A DNA stretch of 64,000 nucleotides from Vibrio ruber DSM 16370 (GTDB taxonomy: Bacteria; Pseudomonadota; Gammaproteobacteria; Enterobacterales; Vibrionaceae): the NCBI RefSeq assembly GCF_900163965.1, contig NZ_FULE01000050.1:1-64000 (forward strand), read 5' to 3'. Below the pieces are notes generated by a model. That model was given only the letters and a program-made list of their open reading frames with translations. It did no database searches and was not told the origin of the DNA. Positions 35,980 to 45,605 of this stretch are shown here, one piece after another. A program made the position numbers and the translations under genes. Within the stretch, counting starts at the first letter, position 1. Every line of letters starts with the position of its first letter.

Positions 35980-36492
35980 ATGAAAAAATTGCTGCTGACG
36001 TTCGTTACGCTCATCTTAACGGGATGTCTCGGAATGCCGGATAAGGTGCAACCGGTCTCTGACTTTGATGTAAAACACTATTTGGGTAAATGGTACGAAA
36101 TCGCCCGTTTAGATCATTCGTTTGAAGAAGGGCTGACTCATGTCACCGCAGAATATACCCCCAGAGATGACGGTGGTATTTCGGTCTTAAACCGTGGTTT
36201 TTCTCCAAGCGAAAATCAATGGGAAGAAGCGCGGGGCAAAGCCTATTTTGTCAACAGTGATTCAGAAGGCTATTTAAAAGTTTCCTTCTTTGGCCCGTTT
36301 TACGGCTCCTACGTGATCTTTGTGCTCGATAATGACTATCGCTATGCCTTTATCTCCGGCCCGGACACCGATTACCTATGGCTGCTGGCTCGCACCCCGA
36401 CCGTTGATCAGCAAGTGATCGAACAGTTTATCCGTATGGCAAAAGAACGGGGCTTTGATACTGATCGTTTGATTTTTGTTGATCAGCAGTGA
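35980..36492 (+). CDS. blc: Outer-membrane lipocalin (Blc)
   Basis: A 170-residue bacterial lipocalin. The lipoprotein signal ends in LTGC with Cys16. GKWYEIARLDHSFE is the lipocalin G-x-W motif and the C-terminal part (YLWLLARTPTVD) matches the family's third motif. Such proteins bind fatty acids or lysophospholipids under envelope stress. GAGGG lies 7-8 bases before the ATG. It has no obvious operon partner; the WYL regulator starts 47 bp downstream on the same strand. Confidence 0.95.
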   Translation: MKKLLLTFVTLILTGCLGMPDKVQPVSDFDVKHYLGKWYEIARLDHSFEEGLTHVTAEYTPRDDGGISVLNRGFSPSENQWEEARGKAYFVNSDSEGYLKVSFFGPFYGSYVIFVLDNDYRYAFISGPDTDYLWLLARTPTVDQQVIEQFIRMAKERGFDTDRLIFVDQQ

Positions 36493-36539
36493 GCGGCTGC
36501 CTGTGAAAACGGTTAGACCATCAACAGACAGGCCCGAAT

Positions 36540-37247
36540 ATGCGCAAATCAGACCGACTTTTTCAACTGACAAATATGCTCCGTAAACACCAGCCCATGA
36601 CCGCCAAACAATTGGCAGAAAAGTTACTGGTGTCTGAAAGAACCGTTTATCGCTATATCGATGACTTATCGTTATCAGGTATCCCGATTTATGGCGAGCC
36701 GGGAGTCGGATACCGATTATCAGCCGGATTCGAGTTACCGCCATTGCAATTATCACCGGGGGAGTTAGAAGCACTGATCACTGGCGTCAGTTTTATCGCA
36801 TCTTTAACAGGAAAGAATCTTGCGGCTTCAGCGCAGTCTCTGCTGTCAAAAATCGAGGCGGCGCGGCCCAGTGAATTGATCCAGACCACAGGTCAGGATC
36901 GTGTGGTGAGGGTTCCAGCCAATCACCGAGAAACAAAGGCGTATCAAATCTGGGAGAAAATCCATGTGGCTATTGCAGAAAAGCGCTGGATCAACATAAC
37001 TTATCAGTCACTTTCAGAGGTCATCACGTCGAGAACCGTCTTCCCGTTAGGGTTATTTTATTGGGGCGGTAAATGGACGTTAGGCGCTTGGTGTGACATG
37101 CGCGGCGACTATCGCGACTTTAGAATTGACCGCATCGCTCAATTAGAGCGGTGCGACAATGAGCCTTCTCTGCCTGATTTTGTTGCTTTGTCGGCATACA
37201 TCGAATTGAAAGATTCGCCTGAATTGAAAAATATCCATATTGACTGA
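36540..37247 (+). CDS. YafY-type transcriptional regulator with WYL domain
   Basis: 235 residues: N-terminal helix-turn-helix (HTH_11; RKHQPMTAKQLAEKL, SERTVYRYIDDL) and a C-terminal WYL domain (WINITYQSL, PLGLFYWGGKWTLGAWCDMR, FRIDRIAQLE). WYL domains bind small ligands or nucleic acid and are common in regulators of stress and of defence genes. It probably regulates the small gene 61 bp downstream. Function otherwise unknown. Confidence 0.92.
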   Translation: MRKSDRLFQLTNMLRKHQPMTAKQLAEKLLVSERTVYRYIDDLSLSGIPIYGEPGVGYRLSAGFELPPLQLSPGELEALITGVSFIASLTGKNLAASAQSLLSKIEAARPSELIQTTGQDRVVRVPANHRETKAYQIWEKIHVAIAEKRWINITYQSLSEVITSRTVFPLGLFYWGGKWTLGAWCDMRGDYRDFRIDRIAQLERCDNEPSLPDFVALSAYIELKDSPELKNIHID

Positions 37248-37308
37248 CACAATGGTGTCAGTAGCAAAGCCTTAGACTCATGATTCAATTCATCACTAAG
37301 GCATGAAC

Positions 37309-37629
37309 ATGATAAAGAACAATCACATTGATAACATTGGCGGTATGGAATTTGCGACCTTCAGACTCAAAGAAGGGGTAACAGAAACCACATTAGTCGA
37401 ACTGTCACACAAAGTAGAACAAGAATTTCTGCGCCGGCAAGATGAACTCGTGCTCCATTTTCTGGTTCGGGGGAAAGATGGGATGTATGCTGATGTCGCG
37501 CTTGCAACATCACAAGAAAAGGCCGAGGCCTATTGCCAGCAGTGGTTAAGTCATCCCGTGGCGCTCGAATACCTGGAACTGATCGATGAAACGTCGGTAG
37601 ACATGACGTTCTGGACCAGAATTAACTAG
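37309..37629 (+). CDS. Small ferredoxin-fold-like protein (possibly antibiotic monooxygenase-like)
   Basis: A 106-residue protein from ATG 37309, which has AAGG at the right distance; ATG 37303 is too close to it. The patterns GMEFATFRLKEGVTETTL, then FLVRGKDGMYADVALATSQEKAEAYCQQW resemble dimeric alpha-beta barrel proteins of the ABM/NIPSNAP kind, often found beside YafY-type regulators. I cannot assign a reaction. The TAG stop is formed by the TA target plus the first G of the adjoining miniature transposon, so insertion just spared the gene. Confidence 0.72.
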   Translation: MIKNNHIDNIGGMEFATFRLKEGVTETTLVELSHKVEQEFLRRQDELVLHFLVRGKDGMYADVALATSQEKAEAYCQQWLSHPVALEYLELIDETSVDMTFWTRIN

Positions 37630-37892
37630 GGGTTGTTGACCTTTCGTGGTTGAATTTTGTTCAATCTGAACGGGTATTGATCGCGGCGCGGGGCATGCCG
37701 CTTAGCTATCCTAAGCAAATGACCCGCAACAAAGAGCAAGACACGTTCAGATGAACCCTCTGGGCAGCATTTGTCGCTCATTTATCCAGCGTTAGGTCAT
37801 GGTTCATGTAGGTCGCTACACTTCACATGACCTGCCTTGACTAAATGCACGACAAATTGCTGCAAAAAACATCACGAAAGATCAACAGCCCC
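37629..37892. mobile_element. Miniature inverted-repeat element (about 264 bp) flanked by TA
   Basis: GGGGTTGTTGACCTTTCGTG (37629-37648) and CACGAAAGATCAACAGCCCC (37873-37892) are 20-bp terminal inverted repeats with only two mismatches (TTG/CTG and GAC/GAT). TA dinucleotides flank the element at 37627-37628 and 37893-37894, as a target duplication. The interior has no transposase gene, so it is a non-autonomous element, mobilised by an IS630-like or other TA-targeting transposase. Confidence 0.82.
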
Positions 37893-37947
37893 TAAAAGTC
37901 CGAACAACAAACACAACCGTGACCGCTTTTTAGCCTCGCGCTTTTAA

Positions 37948-38303
37948 GCGGTTACCTATCCGTTGAATGGCCGTCAAGTCACGGACATCAATGAAGGAGA
38001 ACTGGCAGAGTTTGTTTTGATTCGCCGTTATCCGAGTGATCCATCCCGCTGTGATGTGGCTCAGTTTTTGTCCTGCGTAAATTTAAAGGTCAGGGGGTCG
38101 GTAAACAAGCACTCGCGCAAGTCGTCAGGGCTTTTCCCGGTAAGTGGCAAATTCGCGTACTGCTGGAAAATTCAGGTGCACTAAGTTTTTGGCAGTCTGC
38201 TGTCTCTGATATTGTCGGCGAGCGTTACCAGTTATCCCAAGCCAATGACGTGGATCTGCTCATGCACTTTATTTATTTTGAGACAACCAATGCATCGGCT
38301 TAA
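37948..38303 (+). pseudogene. Frameshifted GNAT acetyltransferase remnant
   Basis: The frame from 37948 encodes TYPLNGRQVTDINEGELAEF and IRRYPSDPSRCDVAQF, then shifts at a run of five T (about 38067-38071). One more T would restore VLRKFKGQGVGKQALAQVV, a clear GNAT acetyl-CoA loop, and FPGKWQIRVLLENSGALSFW, continuing to a stop at 38303. An in-frame TAA precedes it and no start codon is left, so it is a broken gene, its 5' end perhaps lost when the miniature element inserted. Confidence 0.8.
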
Positions 38304-38544
38304 CAAGAGATGAAACCTGCTTTCATGTTTCCACCACCCAAGCATTAAAAAAGTATGAGTTTTCCTGAATTGTGTCGCAAAGTGACCCTGCATATATCGC
38401 CACCGCCACCAAAATCGCTCACGATACCAGCATTGAATCACAGCAGGGTATCACCATGACAAAACTGCAAATCATCAACAAAAACAACACTGCCCGATAC
38501 GGTAACGGTTTGTTTTGCCCCCGGCTCATAGTAGGATAACCGCG
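38304..38544 (+). other. Gap upstream of the MNT-HEPN gene, with a possible 27-aa leader ORF
   Basis: A short frame from ATG 38456 to TAA 38537-38539 (starting MTKLQIINKNNTARYGNG) has AGGG seven bases upstream and ends 5 nt before the MNT-HEPN start, so it could be a coupled leader peptide. A 34-codon frame ending on TGA overlaps its ATG. I recognise neither; the rest of the gap looks like worn-out coding DNA. Confidence 0.3.
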
Positions 38545-39426
38545 ATGAAAACAGCACTCGATCACCTCCCGGAGCGGAAGCAACAAGAACTTCACACCAT
38601 CACCACCGTATTACGCGATACGCTGGATGATTTTTTGCACAACAAAAATGGCAGCAAGGCCGAGTTTCGGATCCTTAAAATTATCCTGTTCGGCAGCCAT
38701 GCCAAAGGCACATGGGTCAGCGATCGACCCAACGGTTATATCAGCGACTACGATATTCTGGTGATCGTCAATCGTTCGTCATTGGTCGAAGAGTATGCGG
38801 TGTGGCACAGTGCCGAAGAGCAGATTGCACGTCGGGTCACCTCTGCCCCACTCGGCTTGATCGTCCACACGCTCAATGAAGTCAACCAACAACTGCAACA
38901 AGGTCATTACTTCTTCAAAGATATTCGTGAACAGGGCATTGAACTGTTCAGCACCGATAAGCGGGAACTGCCCATGCCGGGGAATTTAAGTGAGGCCGAG
39001 CGAGTGGCAATTGCAACCAAGCATTTTAATCATTGGTTTAGTAGCGCAGCACAATTTTATGAATCAGCATATAAACCAATGCTTGAAAATAAATACTTCA
39101 ACTATGCTGCATTTCAACTCCATCAGGTAACGGAACGCCTGTTTGCCTGTACCCTGTTAGTCTGTACCAACTACCTGCCCAAAACCCATAATCTCGAAAG
39201 CCTGCGTTCGATGTGTGCCCAGCAAGATCCGGCCTTTGCCGAACTGTTCCCGATGGAAAACAAATTCCACCGCCGCAGCTTCCAGCGCCTCAAACGCGCC
39301 TACGTCGATGCCCGCTATTCCGAGCATTACGAAATCACTGAAGAAGAGTTAGTTTATTTGCAGAGTGAAGTAGAGAAATTGCAGGAGATGGTAGAGCGGG
39401 TTTGTCGGGGGAGGATCGAAGTTTAG
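38545..39426 (+). CDS. Nucleotidyltransferase-HEPN fusion protein
   Basis: 293 residues. The N-terminal minimal nucleotidyltransferase has FGSHAKGTW (residues 49-57) and DYDILVI (68-74), the metal-binding Asp pair. The C-terminal HEPN domain (about 150-290) includes FQLHQVTERLFACTLLV and a basic segment with RYSEH. MNT and HEPN proteins usually occur as two-gene toxin-antitoxin pairs, the NTase adding nucleotides to neutralise the HEPN RNase; here both are in one chain. AGGA lies 8 bases before ATG 38545. It borders the type VI cluster and may be a defence module. Confidence 0.88.
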   Translation: MKTALDHLPERKQQELHTITTVLRDTLDDFLHNKNGSKAEFRILKIILFGSHAKGTWVSDRPNGYISDYDILVIVNRSSLVEEYAVWHSAEEQIARRVTSAPLGLIVHTLNEVNQQLQQGHYFFKDIREQGIELFSTDKRELPMPGNLSEAERVAIATKHFNHWFSSAAQFYESAYKPMLENKYFNYAAFQLHQVTERLFACTLLVCTNYLPKTHNLESLRSMCAQQDPAFAELFPMENKFHRRSFQRLKRAYVDARYSEHYEITEEELVYLQSEVEKLQEMVERVCRGRIEV

Positions 39427-39521
39427 CGATATGGAGCAGGTTGCTCCATATCGAGTTTATTAGGTGAGCGTGACACAGAATAATGAGCAGTCCAATCACG
39501 AAATCAAACCACTTTAAAAAC

Positions 39522-39854
39522 CTATAATTTAATGAACGCATCATTTTCAAAATAATATATAAATGCTTTAAACAAATCACCATCTCTAATATTATTTTTC
39601 TGCATTTTTAAATTATTAACTATACTTTGTATTGTTTGGATTCCTAAAACATATCTATATCCAGCATCTTTAACTGCTATTGGATCTTCATCTTCGTCAT
39701 CAGAGTCTACATCATCAGGATCTTCTATAATAACTAATGTATCTAAACTCCAAGATGAAACATCTTTCGGCAAGTACAGCGCTAAACGCCAATCAATATT
39801 TTCAGAATTACTTAATACATCTCTTAGTTTTTTTTGAAACATTTTATCTTCCAT
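39522..39854 (-). CDS. Putative immunity protein for the Rhs nuclease
   Basis: A 110-residue acidic, AT-rich gene directly after the rhs gene. The start at ATG 39854 lies one base past the rhs stop, behind GGAGG; GTG 39866 is a longer alternative. The middle has an acidic run (EDPDDVDSDDEDED). Position after a toxin-tipped Rhs gene, high charge and AT-richness are typical of cognate immunity proteins. I recognise no named family, so the role is inferred from context. Confidence 0.68.
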   Translation of the reverse strand: MEDKMFQKKLRDVLSNSENIDWRLALYLPKDVSSWSLDTLVIIEDPDDVDSDDEDEDPIAVKDAGYRYVLGIQTIQSIVNNLKMQKNNIRDGDLFKAFIYYFENDAFIKL

Positions 39855-39855
39855 T

Positions 39856-42800
39856 TTATCTTCCACCTCCCCAATAATACATACCTCCCTTGCCTCCGGG
39901 ATGCAAGGATTCTTGAACTATACCGGGTGCTTGATGCTGAGATAATGGCACCAATTGCATTACACCAGGTTTCTCTGGATGGTGATGCCACGTCAAATCT
40001 TTTACCGGTGAGCGTCTTGGATAGGCGCCACGAGGTCCTGGTTTAACTCCTTCAGTAATTCCTGGGTACATATTTTCCATACTAGCGGCAAAGGCAGGAT
40101 CTGCTTGCATTGCCTCATGCAGATTCTTATTAGCTTGCTGGAAATGAACTTTATCAGATCGTCCCGGATAAAACTCTTTGTCGATCTTAGTTTCGTAAGC
40201 CACTGAATATTGTGGGCTACTAAGTGGTCTTCCAGAAGCATCTTTACATCCTTCCGTACTCAACCCCAGCGGATCGACCCATGCCATCGGGTTATGCACA
40301 TACCCCTGTGGCCGCAACCCTCCCGCAAATCCAATAGGATCGGGGCTAAGATATTGGCCGCTGTCTGCATCGTAGTAGCGATTAAGATTGTAGTAAAGTC
40401 CGCTTTCTTTATCTTCGATCTGTCCCTGATAACGCAGGTCACAGGTCAGCGCTTCGTTGGCGGCATCTTCGAGATAACCCCGTTGAATTTTGAGATTGAA
40501 CTGTTGCTGCTGGTATTTGCCCCACAGTGCATGTTCACCACGCCATTCGATGTCACCGGTTTCGGTGACGAGTTCCTGCGGCGTCCCGGCATGGTCGGTG
40601 ACGATATAGTGCAGGTCTCTTCGGTTGCTGCCGTGACGAGTGGTGACTTGCGCCATCGGGCGGTGGCTGCCGGGCTCGTACAGATATTCGGTGCTGGTCA
40701 GTGCTGTGCCGTCGGCGGTGATTTGGCTCTGCTGCACCAGCGTGCTGCCGTCCCACAGATAATGGGTCTGCTGCTGAGTTTGCAGACACTCTTTAGCAAT
40801 CCGTCGTCCGAACGGGTCATAACGATAGCGGTAACGTCGTCCGTCCGGTAGCTCGATATGGGTCAGGCGGTCTTCGTCATTCCAGATAAATCTTGTACTT
40901 TGCGGGCGGAAGCCGTCTCTCGATTCGGTTTTCTCGATGACCCGGCCACATTCGTCGTAACGATATTTGAAGCGGCCAACTTCAGTCACTCGCCCGGCTT
41001 TATCATAGTCGCGTTTCTGCCGTTTTATCCGTTCATCGGCCAGCGACACCACATTGTCACCGTATTCGCTGCCGAAGCCTTCTTCATTGAGGTTCAGCTC
41101 GCTGTCATACCCGAACAGATGAACGAACCCTGCTTTGGTCTCCCATGATTTACGCTGGCGCACCGCAGTAATCTGACTGTTGGGGTTGAGAGTGAATTCA
41201 GCACTACCGCGATGACTGTCTTCTATCCCGGTCAGCCGGTCCAGTACATCGTAGCGGTACTGGCGCAACGACTGATTGCCGAGCTGCTGCCCGGTCAGCA
41301 AACCGGTCGCACTCCACTCATGGCGCAAGTCAAAACCGCTGCCGTTGCTGCGCTGCTTTTCTTCTCCGCCCGGATGGTAGGCAAAAGTCAGCGGATTGTG
41401 ACTGCCGATAGCAAGTGCGGACAACTGTTGCTGTTGCCATTGATAACTGCGCTCACTCTCCGTCCCCGATGACTGAATCCGCCGTCCGGCGGCATCGTAT
41501 TGGTGGGTCAATTCGGTGCCGTTGATATTTTCACTGACTAGTTGCCCGGCCGGGCTGTAGGCCAGTGCAATCCATGCATCACCGTTTTCTGCGTAAGTAA
41601 GCCGCGAGGCGGCATCATATTCATACCAGCTTTTGCCGGTCGGGTTGTCCTGATTATCGAAGCTTTCGCTCTGCAACAATCGTCCGCACACATCGTACTG
41701 ATAGCGTAAAGTGTGACCATCTGGTTTGCTGCGCTGCACTAATCGGCCAACAGCATCATAGCCATAAATCTCAGTGCGCCCGTCGTAATGACGTTCGCTT
41801 TCAATCCGCCCCAGCTTGTCGAAACCGTACAGCCACTGCTGCCCCTGACTGTTGGTAACACCGGCAAATTCGGCTTCAACATTGTAGTGATAGCGGGTGG
41901 TTGCCCCCAGCGGGTCGGTGACGGTTTGGAGCTTATCGAATGCGCCATAGGTGAAGCGCTGCGTCTGACCGAGCGCATCGGTGACCGAAACCAGATTGCC
42001 TTCGATATCGTAGCCAAAGTGTGCTTCAGAGCCGTCTTCATAGATGACTTTATCGGGAAACGAATTCGATTCATGGTAATGCCACTGGCGGGTGAGATTG
42101 CCCTGAGAATCACGTTTATCACTGACCCGTTTCACCAAGCGGTCAAAACGGTCATAGTGGAAATCCATCCCGTAACCGGTATCCGGCTCTAAGCGGGTTA
42201 GCAGGCCGCGTTCATTGTAGCGATAGCGAGTGACGCTACCGTCCGGCCCGGTCACTGAATCCTGCAAGCCGCGTTCGGTATAACTCATCTGCCAGATCCG
42301 GCCTTCCGGATCGGTGACTTGGATAACATCGCCCTGAGAATTGTGTTCATACAGCCAACTGGCACCCAACGGGTCAGTGTAGCCAGTCAGCCAGCCCTGC
42401 TCGTTGTAACCATAGCTGTGTACAGTACCATCCGGCAAAGTCACTGCGGTGATATTGCCCCATGCATCATAGCTGTAGGCTGTCGTTTCTCCCAGTGCAT
42501 TGGTTTCGCCAATCAGTAAGTCGTCCTGCCACTGCTGCTCGATCCGGTTACCGGCAGCATCAACAATCGCATAGGGACGGTTACGCTCATCCAGATGATA
42601 GGCTTTGATCCCACCGAAAGCACTCTTGTAGTAATGAACATGGTTGTCATCGTCATAGCGGATTTGGTCAGTCCACAACCCGTCAGCACAACGGCTGGCA
42701 ATCGCCCGGCCTTGTTCATCATAATCGTGCTCAACCCACGTGTGGGCCAAATCCTGCCAGCGGGTCAGGTAACCCTCTTTACTGTACTGATAATCGAAAT

Positions 42801-44694
42801 TACGACCAGATTCTCCCCGCACCGAAAGTAGCCTGCCGGATTTGTCGTAGTCATAACGGGCCAGTTCCCGCAGCGGTGCCTGATCGGCTTCGCATAAGAT
42901 CAGGTGTGTGATACGGTTACGCTCGGTTTTAACCTCAATCAGCCGTTCGTCACTGAGAATGACCCATTTGAGGGTTCGGCGGTCATAAGCGAACTGAATG
43001 GTATTTCCGTAAGCGTCTGATATTTTGGATAAACGCAGTGTCGCACCAATCGCATGACCGAAATGATAGGTCAGACCATCTTTATGCCGGAGAATTAATT
43101 CCGCCTGTTCGCCCCGAGTCAACCGCCACTGGGGTTTCAGTAAAGATGTACTTTCTTCATCCGGCTCGGGAAGCGCGAATATACCTTGGGTATAGTCGGT
43201 GTCGGTAAAGGTAGCTAACATCCCCTCGATGGTCAGCGAAATATCCCAGCTGCTGCGCCACAAACTGCCCATCAACCCGGTTTCTTTCAAACCAGCCGAG
43301 TGATAGTAACGTTGGTGCGCTAAAGGCAGAATCCCAGATAATACAAAATCTTGTCTCTCTTCAAACACCTTCCCAGTGTATAGATCTATCGGTTCGCCTT
43401 CTTTTCCGCAACCACCGTTTTTTTTCTGCTTTTCTAATTCAGTCGGATCCTTCCCATGAGTGCCATCCGGTTTATCACCATGAATTGAAGCTTGCTCAGC
43501 ATTGATATTATCGACTTTGTTCGCCCCTTTGTGATGCGGTGTACCAGTTTTGCGGGTCACAACTTTACCAATAAATTCATCGACCTTCGCACTGATTTTA
43601 CCGACCATCTCATCGATTTTGCCCTGTAGCCGCTCCATTGCCTTCACCAGTTTCTCAAAAGAGTCCCGGAGTAATCTCACCGCCCAGTTCTTACTGTTTT
43701 TAATTGCTTTGGTAAGCCCGTCAATGATTTTACTCAGCAATGCTTTGGCCTTCCCTGCATACTCGCTCAGTTGTCCGCTGAACTTTTTCAGGTACTTGAC
43801 CAGATTGCCGTTTGACAAACTGCGCAGCATTTTCATCGCTTTCTGAATAGTGCGCGAGTCGGCTTTCTCCAGTGCATTGATGATTGTTTTGCCGGTTTTC
43901 TTGGTCGCATCACCCAGTCCCGGTACAAAGCCAACCACCACCAGTACACCGGTCGCCCAATGCCAGAAACCCAGTTCTTTTTTGGTACAGGTATCCCAGC
44001 CCCAGCAACCTAAGTCATAGAGATCCATCGCCTGACCGACCACCGGTACAAAGCCGAGCGCAATTTCACAAAACAGCAGAATCGCCGTATTGTCGTGTGC
44101 CATGCCGGCCATTTCTCCGGCCAGACTGTGGTGAATCTTGTTGATCGCCTTTTTCAGAGCAGTCGAACCACGATTGATCTCTTTTTCCAGCTCCCAAAAG
44201 CGACGATAAGCAGCTTTATACTCCTTATCGATCCAGGTAAATAATTTACGATCAATATCAACAAATTCGTCAGAACTACCATCCTCATCATAAGTCAGAT
44301 AACCCTGCCGACTCAGCAAGGAATATAGCGCAAAGTATTCACCGGCTTTGGCGGCATATTCAGGATTGGCCTGAATCACCGGGTTATTTTCTGCCGATTC
44401 TTTGGGGTTGAATTCATCGCTGCCTTCGCCCAGCAGAATCTCAAAGCCACCACAGCCCATATTCTGGATTTTGCACATCCCCTGCTTATCGGTCTTGCCC
44501 GAAATCTCGGTTTTATTGCTGTCGGTCAGCACAAATTCCGCTTCCGGTATCGGCTTGTCATCATCATAGTGGTAACGGATAAACACTTCACAGCCACAGT
44601 CAACACATCCGCCATCAAGTATATTATCGGTCGAGAAGTTCTGTGTGGCAGCCTCTGCACTGGAGAGCAAGTCGGCTTTTTTATTCTCGCTCAT
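39856..44694 (-). CDS. Rhs-family type VI effector with C-terminal HNH/WHH-like nuclease
   Basis: 1612 residues. N-terminal helical/transmembrane region (about 190-270, FVPVVGQAMDLYDLGCWGW and WATGVLVVVGFVPGLGD), then YD-repeat shell (about 430-1460) and the conserved core end (DPIGFAGGLRPQGYVHNP, WVDPLGLS). The last ~130 residues are the toxin: TWHHHPEKPGVMQLVPLSQH and LHPGGKGG resemble DNases of the HNH/Endo VII superfamily (WHH or colicin-like). The tip is more AT-rich than the core, as usual for swapped toxin tips. It overlaps the upstream DUF4123 gene by 4 nt and precedes the immunity gene. Confidence 0.92.
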   Translation of the reverse strand: MSENKKADLLSSAEAATQNFSTDNILDGGCVDCGCEVFIRYHYDDDKPIPEAEFVLTDSNKTEISGKTDKQGMCKIQNMGCGGFEILLGEGSDEFNPKESAENNPVIQANPEYAAKAGEYFALYSLLSRQGYLTYDEDGSSDEFVDIDRKLFTWIDKEYKAAYRRFWELEKEINRGSTALKKAINKIHHSLAGEMAGMAHDNTAILLFCEIALGFVPVVGQAMDLYDLGCWGWDTCTKKELGFWHWATGVLVVVGFVPGLGDATKKTGKTIINALEKADSRTIQKAMKMLRSLSNGNLVKYLKKFSGQLSEYAGKAKALLSKIIDGLTKAIKNSKNWAVRLLRDSFEKLVKAMERLQGKIDEMVGKISAKVDEFIGKVVTRKTGTPHHKGANKVDNINAEQASIHGDKPDGTHGKDPTELEKQKKNGGCGKEGEPIDLYTGKVFEERQDFVLSGILPLAHQRYYHSAGLKETGLMGSLWRSSWDISLTIEGMLATFTDTDYTQGIFALPEPDEESTSLLKPQWRLTRGEQAELILRHKDGLTYHFGHAIGATLRLSKISDAYGNTIQFAYDRRTLKWVILSDERLIEVKTERNRITHLILCEADQAPLRELARYDYDKSGRLLSVRGESGRNFDYQYSKEGYLTRWQDLAHTWVEHDYDEQGRAIASRCADGLWTDQIRYDDDNHVHYYKSAFGGIKAYHLDERNRPYAIVDAAGNRIEQQWQDDLLIGETNALGETTAYSYDAWGNITAVTLPDGTVHSYGYNEQGWLTGYTDPLGASWLYEHNSQGDVIQVTDPEGRIWQMSYTERGLQDSVTGPDGSVTRYRYNERGLLTRLEPDTGYGMDFHYDRFDRLVKRVSDKRDSQGNLTRQWHYHESNSFPDKVIYEDGSEAHFGYDIEGNLVSVTDALGQTQRFTYGAFDKLQTVTDPLGATTRYHYNVEAEFAGVTNSQGQQWLYGFDKLGRIESERHYDGRTEIYGYDAVGRLVQRSKPDGHTLRYQYDVCGRLLQSESFDNQDNPTGKSWYEYDAASRLTYAENGDAWIALAYSPAGQLVSENINGTELTHQYDAAGRRIQSSGTESERSYQWQQQQLSALAIGSHNPLTFAYHPGGEEKQRSNGSGFDLRHEWSATGLLTGQQLGNQSLRQYRYDVLDRLTGIEDSHRGSAEFTLNPNSQITAVRQRKSWETKAGFVHLFGYDSELNLNEEGFGSEYGDNVVSLADERIKRQKRDYDKAGRVTEVGRFKYRYDECGRVIEKTESRDGFRPQSTRFIWNDEDRLTHIELPDGRRYRYRYDPFGRRIAKECLQTQQQTHYLWDGSTLVQQSQITADGTALTSTEYLYEPGSHRPMAQVTTRHGSNRRDLHYIVTDHAGTPQELVTETGDIEWRGEHALWGKYQQQQFNLKIQRGYLEDAANEALTCDLRYQGQIEDKESGLYYNLNRYYDADSGQYLSPDPIGFAGGLRPQGYVHNPMAWVDPLGLSTEGCKDASGRPLSSPQYSVAYETKIDKEFYPGRSDKVHFQQANKNLHEAMQADPAFAASMENMYPGITEGVKPGPRGAYPRRSPVKDLTWHHHPEKPGVMQLVPLSQHQAPGIVQESLHPGGKGGMYYWGGGR

Positions 44695-45605
44695 GATTGT
44701 TCTGACTCCTTATCCAATTCATCTAACCCACGTTCAAATAACCGATCCATCCGACTTTGCGTACCCTGATAATCCGGTGATTTTAAAATCTGTTCAGCCC
44801 AAGGCTGCGTTGTAAACTGCTCGCCGAAAACCACGGTCAGACTCAGATACCGGACTACATCATTCGGTTGGGTAAACCCCAGTTGATTGGCCTGAGTGAT
44901 ATGCTGATAGAGATATTGATCGAACTGTGCCTGTTCCCAGCTTTGCGTTTCGCTGTGATGGGCTTGTAAATGATCCTGATACTGACGGTAGATCTGTCGG
45001 CTGGCCCAGATGCTGAGTGCCTGATACTGTGCTTCAGTCAGCGGCGTCGGTAACGGGAGTGTGGTTTCTTCCAGGATCGGCTCCTGAAACCTGAGAACCT
45101 TCGCCTCCGGCTGATCCGGTTCCCAGTAGGCAATCTGTCGTAACGGCCCCTGAATATGTTGCCGATAGACAGCATCGCTGGCCTGCCAGAGCACACCCAG
45201 TACATCCCAGTCTGAAAGACGCAGCAGAAACTGTTCCTGCGTCGGGGTTTCGACCAGCGTCCATGCCCGGAAATACCGCATCACTAAATCGCTCTGACGG
45301 CTGAGCGGCAGTGAATGAAAACTGGGATCCAGCTGGATCGCAATGCCCCAGTGGGGTTGTGTCGCCACCTGCTCTTCGAGCCATGCCCATGATTGCAGCG
45401 GCATAATATAGGGAGAAATCGAGGCATGAATATCGCCCATATCGCCCCAGTACAAGCGTGTCTCAAACTCCGGCATCTGTTCTGCCAGTTCACGGATTTC
45501 CGGATGAATCGCAGCTTCAGCGACCACAAACCACCCCGGTTCTTCCAGTGTAGTTTGCCAGTTTTCCAGCGGGACATCTTCCCACCACTGTTCAGTATCT
45601 GTCAT
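44691..45605 (-). CDS. DUF4123 type VI adaptor protein (copy 2)
   Basis: 304 residues. The segment LYWGDMGDIHASISPYIMPL and HWGIAIQLDPSFHSLPLSRQSDLVMRYFRAW-like pattern match DUF4123 adaptor proteins, which load a specific effector onto a VgrG spike. The gene overlaps rhs (4 nt) and the first adaptor (4 nt), so the three are translationally coupled. It presumably serves the Rhs effector immediately downstream. Confidence 0.85.
   Translation of the reverse strand: MTDTEQWWEDVPLENWQTTLEEPGWFVVAEAAIHPEIRELAEQMPEFETRLYWGDMGDIHASISPYIMPLQSWAWLEEQVATQPHWGIAIQLDPSFHSLPLSRQSDLVMRYFRAWTLVETPTQEQFLLRLSDWDVLGVLWQASDAVYRQHIQGPLRQIAYWEPDQPEAKVLRFQEPILEETTLPLPTPLTEAQYQALSIWASRQIYRQYQDHLQAHHSETQSWEQAQFDQYLYQHITQANQLGFTQPNDVVRYLSLTVVFGEQFTTQPWAEQILKSPDYQGTQSRMDRLFERGLDELDKESEQS

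Noticed and set aside
37759..37815. GTTAGGT near 37791 as a possible integron attC core
   Set aside because: No matching partner core site or integron cassette array was found; a 7-base match alone is common.
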